From Rhizobiales bacterium YIM 77505 (GTDB lineage: Bacteria > Pseudomonadota > Alphaproteobacteria > Rhizobiales > Beijerinckiaceae), in contig JQNH01000001.1 in the NCBI GenBank assembly GCA_000745135.1, forward strand, positions 682,001 through 746,000: a DNA stretch of 64,000 nt. Direction: 5' to 3'. The position numbers and the translations under genes are program-made. Below, one piece after another: positions 45,871 to 53,558 of the stretch (positions within the stretch are counted from its first letter, which is position 1; each line of letters opens with the position of its first letter). The notes beneath the pieces were generated by a model. It saw only the letters and a program-made list of their open reading frames with translations. It searched no databases and was not told where the DNA came from.

Positions 45871-46017
45871 TCAGAGCACGGCCAGTACCAGAAGCCAGAG
45901 CGCCCCGATCAGGACGCCCGCCCCGGCAAGGCGCTGCGCCGCGGAAAGCCGCAGCAGGGAGAGCGTCGGCTCGGCCGCCCTGGTGTGCGGCCTATGGTTC
46001 ATGTGAGATGCGGTCAT
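45871..46017 (-). CDS. 48-residue membrane peptide heading the zinc operon
   Basis: 48 codons from ATG 46017 to TGA 45871-45873. The N-terminal half is polar with His (TASHMNHRPHTRAAEPTL) and the C-terminal half is a single hydrophobic helix (AGAGVLIGALWLLVLAVL). The start codon overlaps the edge of the Zur-like box, so no ribosome site precedes it. A TATACT hexamer inside the box would start transcription at or next to the ATG, so the message may be leaderless. It is 10 bases before znuC, which supports co-translation. Function unknown; an accessory subunit of the importer is possible. Confidence 0.55.
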   Translation of the reverse strand: MTASHMNHRPHTRAAEPTLSLLRLSAAQRLAGAGVLIGALWLLVLAVL

Positions 46018-46037
46018 AATGTTCTAGTATAACATTA
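46017..46037. promoter_or_regulatory. Zur-type operator/promoter of the zinc operon
   Basis: A 21-base inverted repeat with perfect 7-base arms TAATGTT and AACATTA around ATACTAG (- strand reading). It closely resembles the Zur box of proteobacteria, as I recall it AATGTTATA-N-TATAACATT, differing in one or two positions. It contains a TATACT -10 candidate, so bound Zur would occlude RNA polymerase under zinc-replete conditions. Confidence 0.7.
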
Positions 46038-46345
46038 CAGCGACAGACGCCAGCCCTGTAGCGTCGCCGATCCGCAGCTGGTTTGCCTCGTGGAAGTGGT
46101 TCTGGTGCGAACCTCCCACCGGGGCGCCGGCGCCACCCTCTTCCCACCCTTCACCCTCTTTCCCGGATGCGTGGAGCGCGATCAGCGCGGAACGCCGTCC
46201 GGGACGGAAGCGCAAGGACTCTGCTGCGCAGCAGCACAATGCCGATGGCGCCCAAGACGGAAGCCCGGTCCAACCGTGGATCAAGCCGATCGGATAAGGC
46301 CGTAGCAGGCCTGCCGCGTGGTCTCCGTGACGCGGATCACATCCG
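46038..46345. other. intergenic region, nothing recognised
   Basis: About 310 bases between the Zur-type box and the 3' end of opgD. Short open frames exist on both strands without ribosome sites. No further Zur-like repeat was seen. Confidence 0.45.
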
Positions 46346-47914
46346 TCAGAACGGCGGCAGGTACTGATAAAGCCAGGTCTCGCTCAAAACCTGGTCCCCC
46401 CGACGCAGATAGCAGCGCAGATCCACCGGATCGGTCCCGGTCACGGTGAGGTCGAACTCGGCGCGCCAATGTCCCGGCACGTCGTTCGGCACGGCCTCGG
46501 TGCGGATGTTTGAGAAGCTGCCGCGGGAGGCGGACAGCACCGCCTCGGGCAGCACGCCCTTGGGCAGTCTCGTCAAAGGCTCGCCCTTGAACTCGACGAC
46601 GAACTTGCGCACCCCCTTCGGCCGCATCGTTCCCGCCTGGCCGCCATTGCCGAGCCGGGTGGCGACACAGCGCGCGAGCGGGGAGGGATAGGGCTCGTCG
46701 GCGACCCAGTGCATGCGATAGCGGTATTCGAGGGACGTCCCCGCCCGCGCCGGCGCCTCCGGCACCCAGAAGGCCACGATGTTGTCGTGGATCTCGTCGT
46801 CGGTGGGGATCTCGACGAGCTGCACCGAGCCGCGCCCCCAGCTGCCGAGAGGCTCGATCCAGAGAGAGGGGCGCCGGTCGTAATAGACGCCGTCCAGGTA
46901 GTGATCGAACACGCGGTCGCGCTGCATGAGCCCGAAGCCGCGCGGATGCTCGTCGAGGAAGGCCGAGGCCGTGGTACGCGGCGGGTTGTTGAGGGGCCGC
47001 CAGATGCGCTCCCCGGCACCGGTCCACAGAGCGAGCCCGTCGGAGTCGTGGATCTCGGGGCGCCAATCGACGGCCGAGGGCTTCGCCTTCTCCGAATACC
47101 AATACATGGACGTGAGCGGCGCGATCCCGAGCCTGGCCACGTCGTGACGCAGGTGCAAGCTCTTCTCCACGTCCATCGTCACGGCCTCGCCCCGGCGCAT
47201 GACGAAGCGGAACGCGCCGGAGATGGACGGCCCGTCGAGCAGCGCCATCACCGTCACCCGGTCGGCATTCGCCGCCGGCGTTTCGAAGTAGATGTGGGTG
47301 AAGCTCGGGAACTCCTCGTTCTTGCCGAAGACGGCCGTGTCGACCGCAACCCCGCGGGCCGAAAGCCCGTACTGGTAGAGTTCGCCAATGGCGCGGAAAT
47401 AGGAAGCGCCGAGGAAGGCGACCCAGTCGTTCTTCCGCCAATCGAGCTTTCCGTCCCGCGCCTCCTGGAAGCGGAAGCCGGCGAAGCCGGAGTTGTCGGG
47501 GAGCTTGTGGGCCGGCGAGTCCTCCGGCATGTCGAAATAGGTTTCGTCGTAGACGATTTCCCGCGCCTGGCCGTTCTCCACCACATGCATGCGCACCGGG
47601 GTCTGGAAATAGCGCCCCAGGTGGAAGAAGGTGACTGGATAACGGCTCGGCCCCTCGGCCCAGAGGGCAAGGTCGGTCTTGAAGCGGATCCTGCCATGGG
47701 CGTCGTAGTCGATCTGCTCGAGGATCTCGGGGGACGGCCGCGGCGGCGCAACGTAAGGAGCGGCGGCCAGCTCCTTTGCGCGCCGCTTCAAGGCTTCGAA
47801 GGAGAAAGGGGTCGGAGGGGCGAAGCGCAGGCCCCGCGGCTCGGCGGCGGCCGGCAGACCCATCACAGCGAGAGCGCCGGCCGCGCCGGCGAGGAATGTG
47901 CGTCGATCGATCAT
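46346..47914 (-). CDS. opgD: periplasmic glucan biosynthesis protein, Tat-exported
   Basis: 522 residues from ATG 47914. The N-terminus MIDRRTFLAGAAGALAVMG is a twin-arginine signal peptide, the feature that separates OpgD from OpgG. The MdoG domain is complete, with FSFEALKRRAKELAAAPYV, IDYDAHGRIRFKTDLALWAE, FFHLGRYFQTPVRMH, GLQRDR-type text (GFGLMQRDRVFDHYLDGVYY) and the late acidic segment WVADEPYPSPLA. It builds or modifies osmoregulated periplasmic glucans. The glucosyltransferase opgH is not in the window. An open frame continues upstream but has no plausible start. Confidence 0.9.
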   Translation of the reverse strand: MIDRRTFLAGAAGALAVMGLPAAAEPRGLRFAPPTPFSFEALKRRAKELAAAPYVAPPRPSPEILEQIDYDAHGRIRFKTDLALWAEGPSRYPVTFFHLGRYFQTPVRMHVVENGQAREIVYDETYFDMPEDSPAHKLPDNSGFAGFRFQEARDGKLDWRKNDWVAFLGASYFRAIGELYQYGLSARGVAVDTAVFGKNEEFPSFTHIYFETPAANADRVTVMALLDGPSISGAFRFVMRRGEAVTMDVEKSLHLRHDVARLGIAPLTSMYWYSEKAKPSAVDWRPEIHDSDGLALWTGAGERIWRPLNNPPRTTASAFLDEHPRGFGLMQRDRVFDHYLDGVYYDRRPSLWIEPLGSWGRGSVQLVEIPTDDEIHDNIVAFWVPEAPARAGTSLEYRYRMHWVADEPYPSPLARCVATRLGNGGQAGTMRPKGVRKFVVEFKGEPLTRLPKGVLPEAVLSASRGSFSNIRTEAVPNDVPGHWRAEFDLTVTGTDPVDLRCYLRRGDQVLSETWLYQYLPPF

Positions 47915-48033
47915 CGGGGAACAACGGCTGGAGAGAACCGTCGAGGTAAGGACGCGCAGAGGCGGCGTCAATGTGGCGAGGCTGCGAGAGAAGGAAGGCT
48001 CGCTCCTCCGGCTGGAACGAGGGCTCCGTCGGT

Positions 48034-49125
48034 CTAAGCCGCGTCGGATCGTATCGGGTAGCGGCTTGGATCGACGCCGGCCGAACGGGCCGTTGCGCAG
48101 ATCGCCGCCCACGCGTCGTCCGAGAGCGGAACCCCCTCGCGCAGACGCTTCTCCCGCATCCGGCGCTCAGGCTCGCCGGGGACGAGCACTTCTCCGCCGG
48201 CCGTTGCGGGCCGCGAGCTCTTGAAGAACGCGATATAGCGCTGAGCCTCGGCGGCGTAGGCCTCCGGCGGCCCGAAGAAGGCCGGCTTCATGTAGATCGA
48301 GAGCATGCCGTTGCAGAAGCGCGGCACGCCGGGACCGGCGCAGCCGGAGCCCGTGAACGCGCCGGCGAGGAGCTCGCACATCAAAGCAAGGCCCGAGCCC
48401 TTGTGCTCGCCGAAGGCGCGGATGGCGCCGGACCCTTTGCGGTAGTCCGGGGCTTCGCCCTCCCCATAGGGGCCGTAGAGCGTGTGCGGGTCGGCGCTCA
48501 GCGTTCCGTCGGGCTCGATGAGGCTGCCGGAAGGGAGCGGCTTGCCGCCCCGAGCGGCGACGAGCACCTTGCCTTCGGCGACCGCCGAGGTGGCGAAGTC
48601 CAGGATCACCGGATCGCGCCCCGGCATGGGGAAGCCGACCGCGAAGGGGGCCGTGGAGAGGCGCCGGTCGACGCCGCCGAAGGGCGCCACGAGCTGGCTT
48701 CCCGCCACATTGACGAAATGCACCGAGACAATGCCGGCCTCGGCCGCCATCTCCGCCCACTCGCCGATGCGGCCGAGATGCGCCGAGTGGCGCAGCGCCA
48801 CCACCGCGACGCCGCTCTTCTCCGCCTTCTCGAGCCCGATCCGCACCGCCTCCGGTCCGATGGATTGCCCGAAGCCGTAACGGCCATCGACCACGGCCGT
48901 GGACTCGGTCTCGCTGACGATCTCGGCCGACTGATTGGCGACGAACTCGCCGTCACGCAGCCACTGCACGTAGCGCGGCACGCGGATGACCCCATGGCTG
49001 TCATGGCCGGTCAGATTGGCCCGCACGAGGTAAAGCGCGATGCGCTCGCTCTCCGCCTCGGAGCACCCCTCGGCCTGAAAGATGTCCCGCACCAGCGCCT
49101 GCAGAGGCTCGGCGTCGATCAGCAT
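48034..49125 (-). CDS. Ldh_2-family hydroxycarboxylate dehydrogenase (YbiC/HcxB-like)
   Basis: 363 residues. Family motifs: ANLTGHDSHGVIRVPRYVQW with catalytic His near 48, YGFGQSIGPEAVRIGLEKAE, LRHSAHLGRIGEWAEMAAEA near 112-131, and DFATSAVAEGKVLVA near 176. The C-terminal LREGVPLSDDAWAAICATAR also matches E. coli YbiC/HcxB much better than ureidoglycolate (AllD) or malate dehydrogenases. The likely reaction is NAD(P)-dependent oxidation of a 2-hydroxy acid such as malate, hydroxyglutarate or an aromatic lactate. It is a single gene, divergent from the TRAP transporter and behind a palindromic repeat. Confidence 0.85.
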   Translation of the reverse strand: MLIDAEPLQALVRDIFQAEGCSEAESERIALYLVRANLTGHDSHGVIRVPRYVQWLRDGEFVANQSAEIVSETESTAVVDGRYGFGQSIGPEAVRIGLEKAEKSGVAVVALRHSAHLGRIGEWAEMAAEAGIVSVHFVNVAGSQLVAPFGGVDRRLSTAPFAVGFPMPGRDPVILDFATSAVAEGKVLVAARGGKPLPSGSLIEPDGTLSADPHTLYGPYGEGEAPDYRKGSGAIRAFGEHKGSGLALMCELLAGAFTGSGCAGPGVPRFCNGMLSIYMKPAFFGPPEAYAAEAQRYIAFFKSSRPATAGGEVLVPGEPERRMREKRLREGVPLSDDAWAAICATARSAGVDPSRYPIRSDAA

Positions 49126-49510
49126 GTGGCTTCCCCCATGGATGCAGCGTCAAGCCGAGGTGTCACAGAAGCGGCGGCGATTGGCTAGCCCTTTCGTCGA
49201 AGGACAAGCGGGCTCTCTCCACGATCATCCCGGCTCCGATGGCTCCCGAAGGCGGCGCGGCGCTGCCCGCCTCTCCCGCTTGCGGGAGAGGGTAGGGTGA
49301 GGGCCAGCGCCAGCGCTCATCGTTGCCCTCACCCGGTCAGCTTCGCCGACTCGACCTCTCCCCTAGAGCGGGAGAGGTGGGTGGGCGCTGTGCGGGAGAG
49401 GTCCGCCCGCGCATGATGTGGCGGCACGTCCGACGATGCTTTAGCGTCCCGCTTGGCCTGCGGCGCGCGCCGGGCCGAACGACAAGAATGGCAGTGGGAA
49501 CGCCGAGCGG
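49126..49510. other. divergent intergenic region carrying palindromic repeat A
   Basis: 385 bases between the dehydrogenase (-) and the TRAP operon (+). It contains the composite repeat at 49270-49377. Outside this I see no gene; the promoters of both flanking genes should lie here. Confidence 0.6.
49270..49377. repeat. extragenic palindromic repeat A (composite)
   Basis: Stem CCTCTCCCGC/GCGGGAGAGG (49270-49291), then GGGTGAGGG (49295-49303) complementary to CCCTCACCC (49326-49334), then GGTCAGCTTCGCCGACTCG and a closing pair CCTCTCCC/GGGAGAGG (49355-49377). The layout of G-rich stem, GGTC-variable palindrome-GACTCG and second stem recurs in repeats B and D. Confidence 0.75.
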
Positions 49511-51601
49511 ATGAGCATGAACGAGGACGAGAAGCGTCGGCCGGGAGCCGCCGAAGGCACACGGCCGAATGATATCGAGAAGGCCCCTGTCGCCGCCATG
49601 GTCGAGCCGGAGATGGTCTCGACGGAGGCGCTGCGCAAGGCGGAATCCTACATCGAGGCCGAGGAGGGAGCCACCAACCGGCTCGCGGGCTTCGCCGGAT
49701 GGATGGCGACCGGCATTGCGATCCTCATGACGGCGTTCCACCTCTACGCCGCCTACGAAATCGTCCCGACGCAGGAGCTGCGCTACATCCACGTCGCCTT
49801 CGTGCTGGTGTTGAGCTTCCTGCTCTTTCCCGTTGCCACGCGCTTCCGCAACCGCATCCGCTGGTGGGACGTCGTGCCTGCCCTTGCCGCCGTGGCGATC
49901 ATCGCCTACGCGCTCCACGGCGGCGAGGAGTTCACGGACCGCGCTACCGTGCCCGAGCGCATGGACGTGATCCTCGGCGTCGCCTTCATCGTCATCCTGC
50001 TCGAGGCGACGCGGCGGACCACCGGTCCGATCATGCCCGTGGTGGCGATCCTCTTCATCGCCTACGCGATGCTAGGGCCCTATCTGCCGCCGCCCTGGAC
50101 CCATCGCGGCTACGACTTCGCCCGCCTCGTCGGCCACCTGTTCATCACGCTGGAGGGCATCTTCGGCGTGGCGGTGGACGTGTCGGCGACGCTCATCATC
50201 CTGTTCACCATCTACGGCGCGTTTCTGAACCACTCGGGAGCGGGCAAGTTCTTCATCGACTTCTCGCTCGCGGTCATGGGCGGCAAGCGCAACAGCGCCG
50301 GCCGCGCCGTGGTGCTCTCCTCGTTCCTTCTTGGCGGACCTTCGGGCTCGGGCGTCGCGACCACCGTGATGATCGGCACCGTCGCCTACCCGATGCTGGC
50401 CAAGGCCGGCTTCTCGGCGAACGCGGCGGGCGGGCTCCTGGCTGCCGGCGGGCTTGGCGCCATCCTCTCGCCGCCGGTGCTCGGCGCCGCCGCCTTCCTC
50501 ATCGCCGAGTTCCTCAAGATCAGCTATCTCGACGTCATCTGGATGGCGCTGATCCCGACCGTCCTCTACTATTTCTCGCTCCTCCTCATGGTCGATCTCG
50601 ACGCCCGCCGCTTCGGGGCGAAGAACGTCGACTTCCGGCAGGAGCTCACCTTGGGCCAGATGACGCGCCGCTACGGCTTCCATTTCGTGTCGCTGGCCTC
50701 GGTCGTCATCTTCATGGTGATCGGCTACTCGCCCTCGACCTCCGTGTTCTGGGCCGTCGTCGCCACCTTCGCCCTGAGCTTCCTGCGCCGCGAGACGGCG
50801 CTCGTGCCGAAGAAGCTGATGCACGCGATGGCCGATGGCTCGATCGGCGCCATCAACGCCGCCACCACCTGCGCCTGCGCCGGCATCGTCGTCGGGGTCG
50901 TGACGCTGACCGGCCTCGGTCTCAAGTTCTCCTCGATCGTGATCGCCTATGCGGGCGGCAGCCTCCTGCTCACCGCGCTCTACACGGCGCTCATCGTGTG
51001 GATCATCGGCCTCGCCGTGCCGGTGACGGCGTCCTACATCATCTGCGCCGTGATCGCGGCGCCGGCCCTCGTGAAGCTCGGCGTGCCGGACTTCGCCGCG
51101 CATATGTTCATCTTCTACTACGCCGTGCTTTCCGAGGTCTCGCCGCCGACGGCGCTCTCGCCTTTCGCCGCCGCCGCCATCACCGGCGGCGACCCGTACC
51201 GCACGACGCTGCAGTCGTGGAAATACACGCTTCCGGCCTTCGTCGTACCGTTCGTCTTCGTGCTCGACCCGCAAGGCGCCGGACTCCTGCTCACCATCCC
51301 GAAGGGCGGCTCCTGGGTCGACGTCGTCCTCATCACCCTCAAGGCCGGAGCAGGTCTCGCGGCGTTGGCGGCCGCCGCGCAGGGCTGGGCGCTGCGACGG
51401 ACCACGTCTCTCGAGCGCTGGGGCCTGGCGCTCGCCGGCCTGCTCCTCGTCTTCCCGAGCCTGATCGAGGCGCTGGTCGAGGCCGCGAGCGGCCGCGAGA
51501 TCGGGTACACGGCCACGCTCGGTCTGGCGATAGCCCTCGCCATCATGCTATGGCAGGCTCGATCGCCCGCCCGCGTGGCGGAAACAACAAGTCAAGGCTA
51601 G
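49511..51601 (+). CDS. TRAP transporter fused permease (DctQM, TAXI type)
   Basis: 696 residues (ATG 49511; ATG 49517 also possible). After a ~60-residue polar head there are about 17-18 hydrophobic helices. The N-terminal four correspond to the small DctQ subunit. The remainder is DctM, with ILFTIYGAFLNHSGAGKFFI, SSFLLGGPSGSGVATTVMIG, AGGLLAAGGLGAILSPPVLG and VLSEVSPPTALSPFAAAAIT. Fusion of both subunits with a TAXI receptor directly downstream is the standard TRAP-TAXI arrangement. Uptake is driven by an ion gradient; the substrate is unknown (glutamate or C4 acids are known for relatives). Confidence 0.92.
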   Translation: MSMNEDEKRRPGAAEGTRPNDIEKAPVAAMVEPEMVSTEALRKAESYIEAEEGATNRLAGFAGWMATGIAILMTAFHLYAAYEIVPTQELRYIHVAFVLVLSFLLFPVATRFRNRIRWWDVVPALAAVAIIAYALHGGEEFTDRATVPERMDVILGVAFIVILLEATRRTTGPIMPVVAILFIAYAMLGPYLPPPWTHRGYDFARLVGHLFITLEGIFGVAVDVSATLIILFTIYGAFLNHSGAGKFFIDFSLAVMGGKRNSAGRAVVLSSFLLGGPSGSGVATTVMIGTVAYPMLAKAGFSANAAGGLLAAGGLGAILSPPVLGAAAFLIAEFLKISYLDVIWMALIPTVLYYFSLLLMVDLDARRFGAKNVDFRQELTLGQMTRRYGFHFVSLASVVIFMVIGYSPSTSVFWAVVATFALSFLRRETALVPKKLMHAMADGSIGAINAATTCACAGIVVGVVTLTGLGLKFSSIVIAYAGGSLLLTALYTALIVWIIGLAVPVTASYIICAVIAAPALVKLGVPDFAAHMFIFYYAVLSEVSPPTALSPFAAAAITGGDPYRTTLQSWKYTLPAFVVPFVFVLDPQGAGLLLTIPKGGSWVDVVLITLKAGAGLAALAAAAQGWALRRTTSLERWGLALAGLLLVFPSLIEALVEAASGREIGYTATLGLAIALAIMLWQARSPARVAETTSQG

Positions 51602-51613
51602 GGAGCGGAACGA

Positions 51614-52588
51614 ATGCTGCAAGGTTTGTGGAGAGGCGCGGGGGCGGTTGCCCTTGCATTGCAGGCGGCCCTGTGGGCGGGCGCTGCGGACGCTCAACAG
51701 AAGACCTACGCCATCGGCACGGGCGGCACGGGCGGCGTCTATTATCCCTTGGGAGGAGCCATCGCCAGCGTGCTCTCCAAATACCTGCCGGGCGTCCAGG
51801 CCACCGCGGAGGTGACGGGCGGCTCGGTCGACAACCTCAAGCTCATCGGCTCGGGCCAGAGCGAGATCGGCTTCTCCATGGCCGATGCGGCGCTCGATGC
51901 GCTTCAGGGCCAGGACAAGTTCAAGGGCGGCAAGGTCCCGCTCAAGACCCTCATGGTCCTCTATCCGAACCGCATGCATGTGGTGACCATCGAGGGCACC
52001 GGCATCGAGAAGATCTCGGACCTCAAGGGCAAGCGCGTCTCGACGGGCTCGCCCGGCAGCGCCACGGAGGTGATGGCCTTCCGCGTCATCGAGGCGGCCG
52101 GCCTCGACAAGGACAAGGACATGCGGCGCGAGCGCCTTGGGGTCGCCGAGAGCGTCAACGCCCTGAAGGACCGCAAGATCGACGCCTTCTTCTGGGTCGG
52201 CGGCATCCCCACGGCGGCGGTGACGGACCTTGCGGCGACGCCCGGCATCAAGATGAAGCTCATCGACCACGCCGACCTCGTCGAGAAGATGAATGCCAAA
52301 TACGGCAAGCTCTACAGCGCCGGGACGATCAAGGCCGGCTCCTATCCCGGCTACGACAAGGACAACCAGATCGTCGATGTCTGGAACATCCTCGTCACCG
52401 GCGACCGCATGACCGACGACGAGGCCTACGCCATCGTCAAGACGCTGGTGGAGAAGAAGGACGAACTCGTCGCGGTGCACAAGGAGGCCGCGAGCTTCTC
52501 CCTCGAGAACCAGGTGCAGGAGCGCTCGCCCATCCCGTTCCACCCGGGTGCGCTCAAATACTTCCGCGAGAAGGGCGTGAAAGGTTAG
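51614..52588 (+). CDS. TAXI-family TRAP solute receptor
   Basis: 324 residues. A signal peptide (LQGLWRGAGAVALALQAALW) ends at GAADAQ. The mature start TYAIGTGGTGGVYYPLGGAI is the TAXI signature. TAEVTGGSVDNLKLIGSGQS, GKRVSTGSPGSATEVMAFRV, AFFWVGGIPTAAV and KAGSYPGYDKD complete the family. It binds the solute in the periplasm for the fused permease 12 bases upstream. It ends just before repeat B. Confidence 0.92.
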   Translation: MLQGLWRGAGAVALALQAALWAGAADAQQKTYAIGTGGTGGVYYPLGGAIASVLSKYLPGVQATAEVTGGSVDNLKLIGSGQSEIGFSMADAALDALQGQDKFKGGKVPLKTLMVLYPNRMHVVTIEGTGIEKISDLKGKRVSTGSPGSATEVMAFRVIEAAGLDKDKDMRRERLGVAESVNALKDRKIDAFFWVGGIPTAAVTDLAATPGIKMKLIDHADLVEKMNAKYGKLYSAGTIKAGSYPGYDKDNQIVDVWNILVTGDRMTDDEAYAIVKTLVEKKDELVAVHKEAASFSLENQVQERSPIPFHPGALKYFREKGVKG

Positions 52589-52596
52589 AGCCACAT

Positions 52597-52728
52597 CCTT
52601 CCCCCCGAGGGGAAGGTGTCAGCCGAAGGCTGACGGAAGGGGTGGCGGCGCGACGTCTCGGAACGTGGCGCCACCGCCCCACCCCGGTCGCGCTGAGGCG
52701 CGACTCGGCCCTCCCCTCACGGGGAGGG
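52597..52728. repeat. extragenic palindromic repeat B (composite)
   Basis: CCTTCCCC/GGGGAAGG stem (52597-52616), GTCAGCC-GAA-GGCTGAC hairpin (52618-52634), a GTCGCGC/GCGCGAC palindrome, the common GACTCGGCC and a final CCCTCCCC/GGGGAGGG stem ending at 52728. Same architecture as repeats A and D with different hairpin sequences. It lies immediately upstream of the DUF559 gene. Confidence 0.75.
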
Positions 52729-52775
52729 ACGTTGCGCAGCGGTGCGAAGTCGCCCTTTCCGGTGGACCGATCCAG

Positions 52776-53147
52776 ATGGCCAATGAGCGCGCCCGTGCCT
52801 TGCGCAAGGCCATGACGCCGCAGGAGGTGAAGCTGTGGGTGCGCCTGCGCGAACTCCGGCGGCAGGGCTATCATTTCCGCCGCCAATCGCCGCGTGGCGC
52901 TTACATTCTCGATTTCGTCTGTCTCAGGCACCGCCTGGTTGTCGAGATCGACGGCGGGCAGCACAGCTTCGATAGAAATGTCATGCGCGATCTCCGTCGC
53001 GACTCGTGCTTCGCGGACCGCGGCTTCCGCACGTTGCGCTTCTGGAACGCCGAAGTCGACCACAACCTGGACGGCGTGGTCGAGACGATCTGGCACGCGC
53101 TTCAGGGGAGTGGGGAGCGGAAAGCGCCGAACGAGCTCCAAAGCTGA
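52776..53147 (+). CDS. DUF559 / PD-(D/E)XK nuclease-like protein
   Basis: 123 residues from ATG 52776. The DUF559 fold related to very-short-patch-repair endonuclease is clear: RARALRKAMTPQEVKLWVRL, GYHFRRQSPRGAYILDFVCL and HRLVVEIDGGQHSFD. The nuclease core residues Asp46 and Glu57 (x-Asp59-Gly) and the late FRTLRFWNAEVDHNLDGVVE follow. DNA cleavage by family members is largely unproven. The gene is bracketed by palindromic repeats B and C, within 50 and 30 bases respectively. An open frame upstream passes through repeat B and is not believed. Confidence 0.8.
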   Translation: MANERARALRKAMTPQEVKLWVRLRELRRQGYHFRRQSPRGAYILDFVCLRHRLVVEIDGGQHSFDRNVMRDLRRDSCFADRGFRTLRFWNAEVDHNLDGVVETIWHALQGSGERKAPNELQS

Positions 53148-53171
53148 TACCAGCACCACCACGCGCTAATC

Positions 53172-53213
53172 CCTCCCGCGAGGGGAAGGATCACATATCC
53201 TTCCCTCGCGGGA
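53172..53213. repeat. long near-perfect inverted repeat C
   Basis: CCCGCGAGGGGAAGGAT (53175-53191) and ATCCTTCCCTCGCGGG face each other around CACAT with a single one-base bulge, giving a stem of about 16 bp. It lies between the convergent DUF559 and small membrane protein genes and could stop transcription from both sides. Its sequence also resembles the outer stems of repeats A, B and D. Confidence 0.65.
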
Positions 53214-53229
53214 AGGACCGTGGGCTCGC

Positions 53230-53469
53230 TCAACTCCCCCGGATCGGCTCCGCCAGGACGGAGAGGCGCCACAGGCGGATCATGGCGTAGAGGCCGAGCG
53301 CGGTGAAGAGGGCCATCAGCGCATAGCTGATCGTGTCGCCGAGCTCGAACAGGCCGGCAATCGCCCAGCCGGCCGCGAAGGCGACGCCGAACACCTCCGT
53401 GCCGATGAGGATCAGCACGCTGACCACGGTCACGAGGTTCGGCCAGTTGAGGTCGTTGCTGCGGGCCAA
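53230..53469 (-). CDS. small two-helix membrane protein of unknown function
   Basis: 79 residues from TTG 53469, with AGGA about 9 bases upstream; no ATG is available. Two hydrophobic segments (LVTVVSVLILIGTEVFGVAF extending to AGWAIAG, and SYALMALFTALGLYAMIRLW) predict an inner membrane hairpin. No known family; it is divergent from the amidohydrolase gene. Confidence 0.6.
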   Translation of the reverse strand: MARSNDLNWPNLVTVVSVLILIGTEVFGVAFAAGWAIAGLFELGDTISYALMALFTALGLYAMIRLWRLSVLAEPIRGS

Positions 53470-53558
53470 GATGCGGGTTCCTGCTGCTTTTGCACCGGGG
53501 CACTACCCCAACGCCGCCCCTTTGTGCAACAAGCGCGCTGACGCAGGAGCCACGCCCC

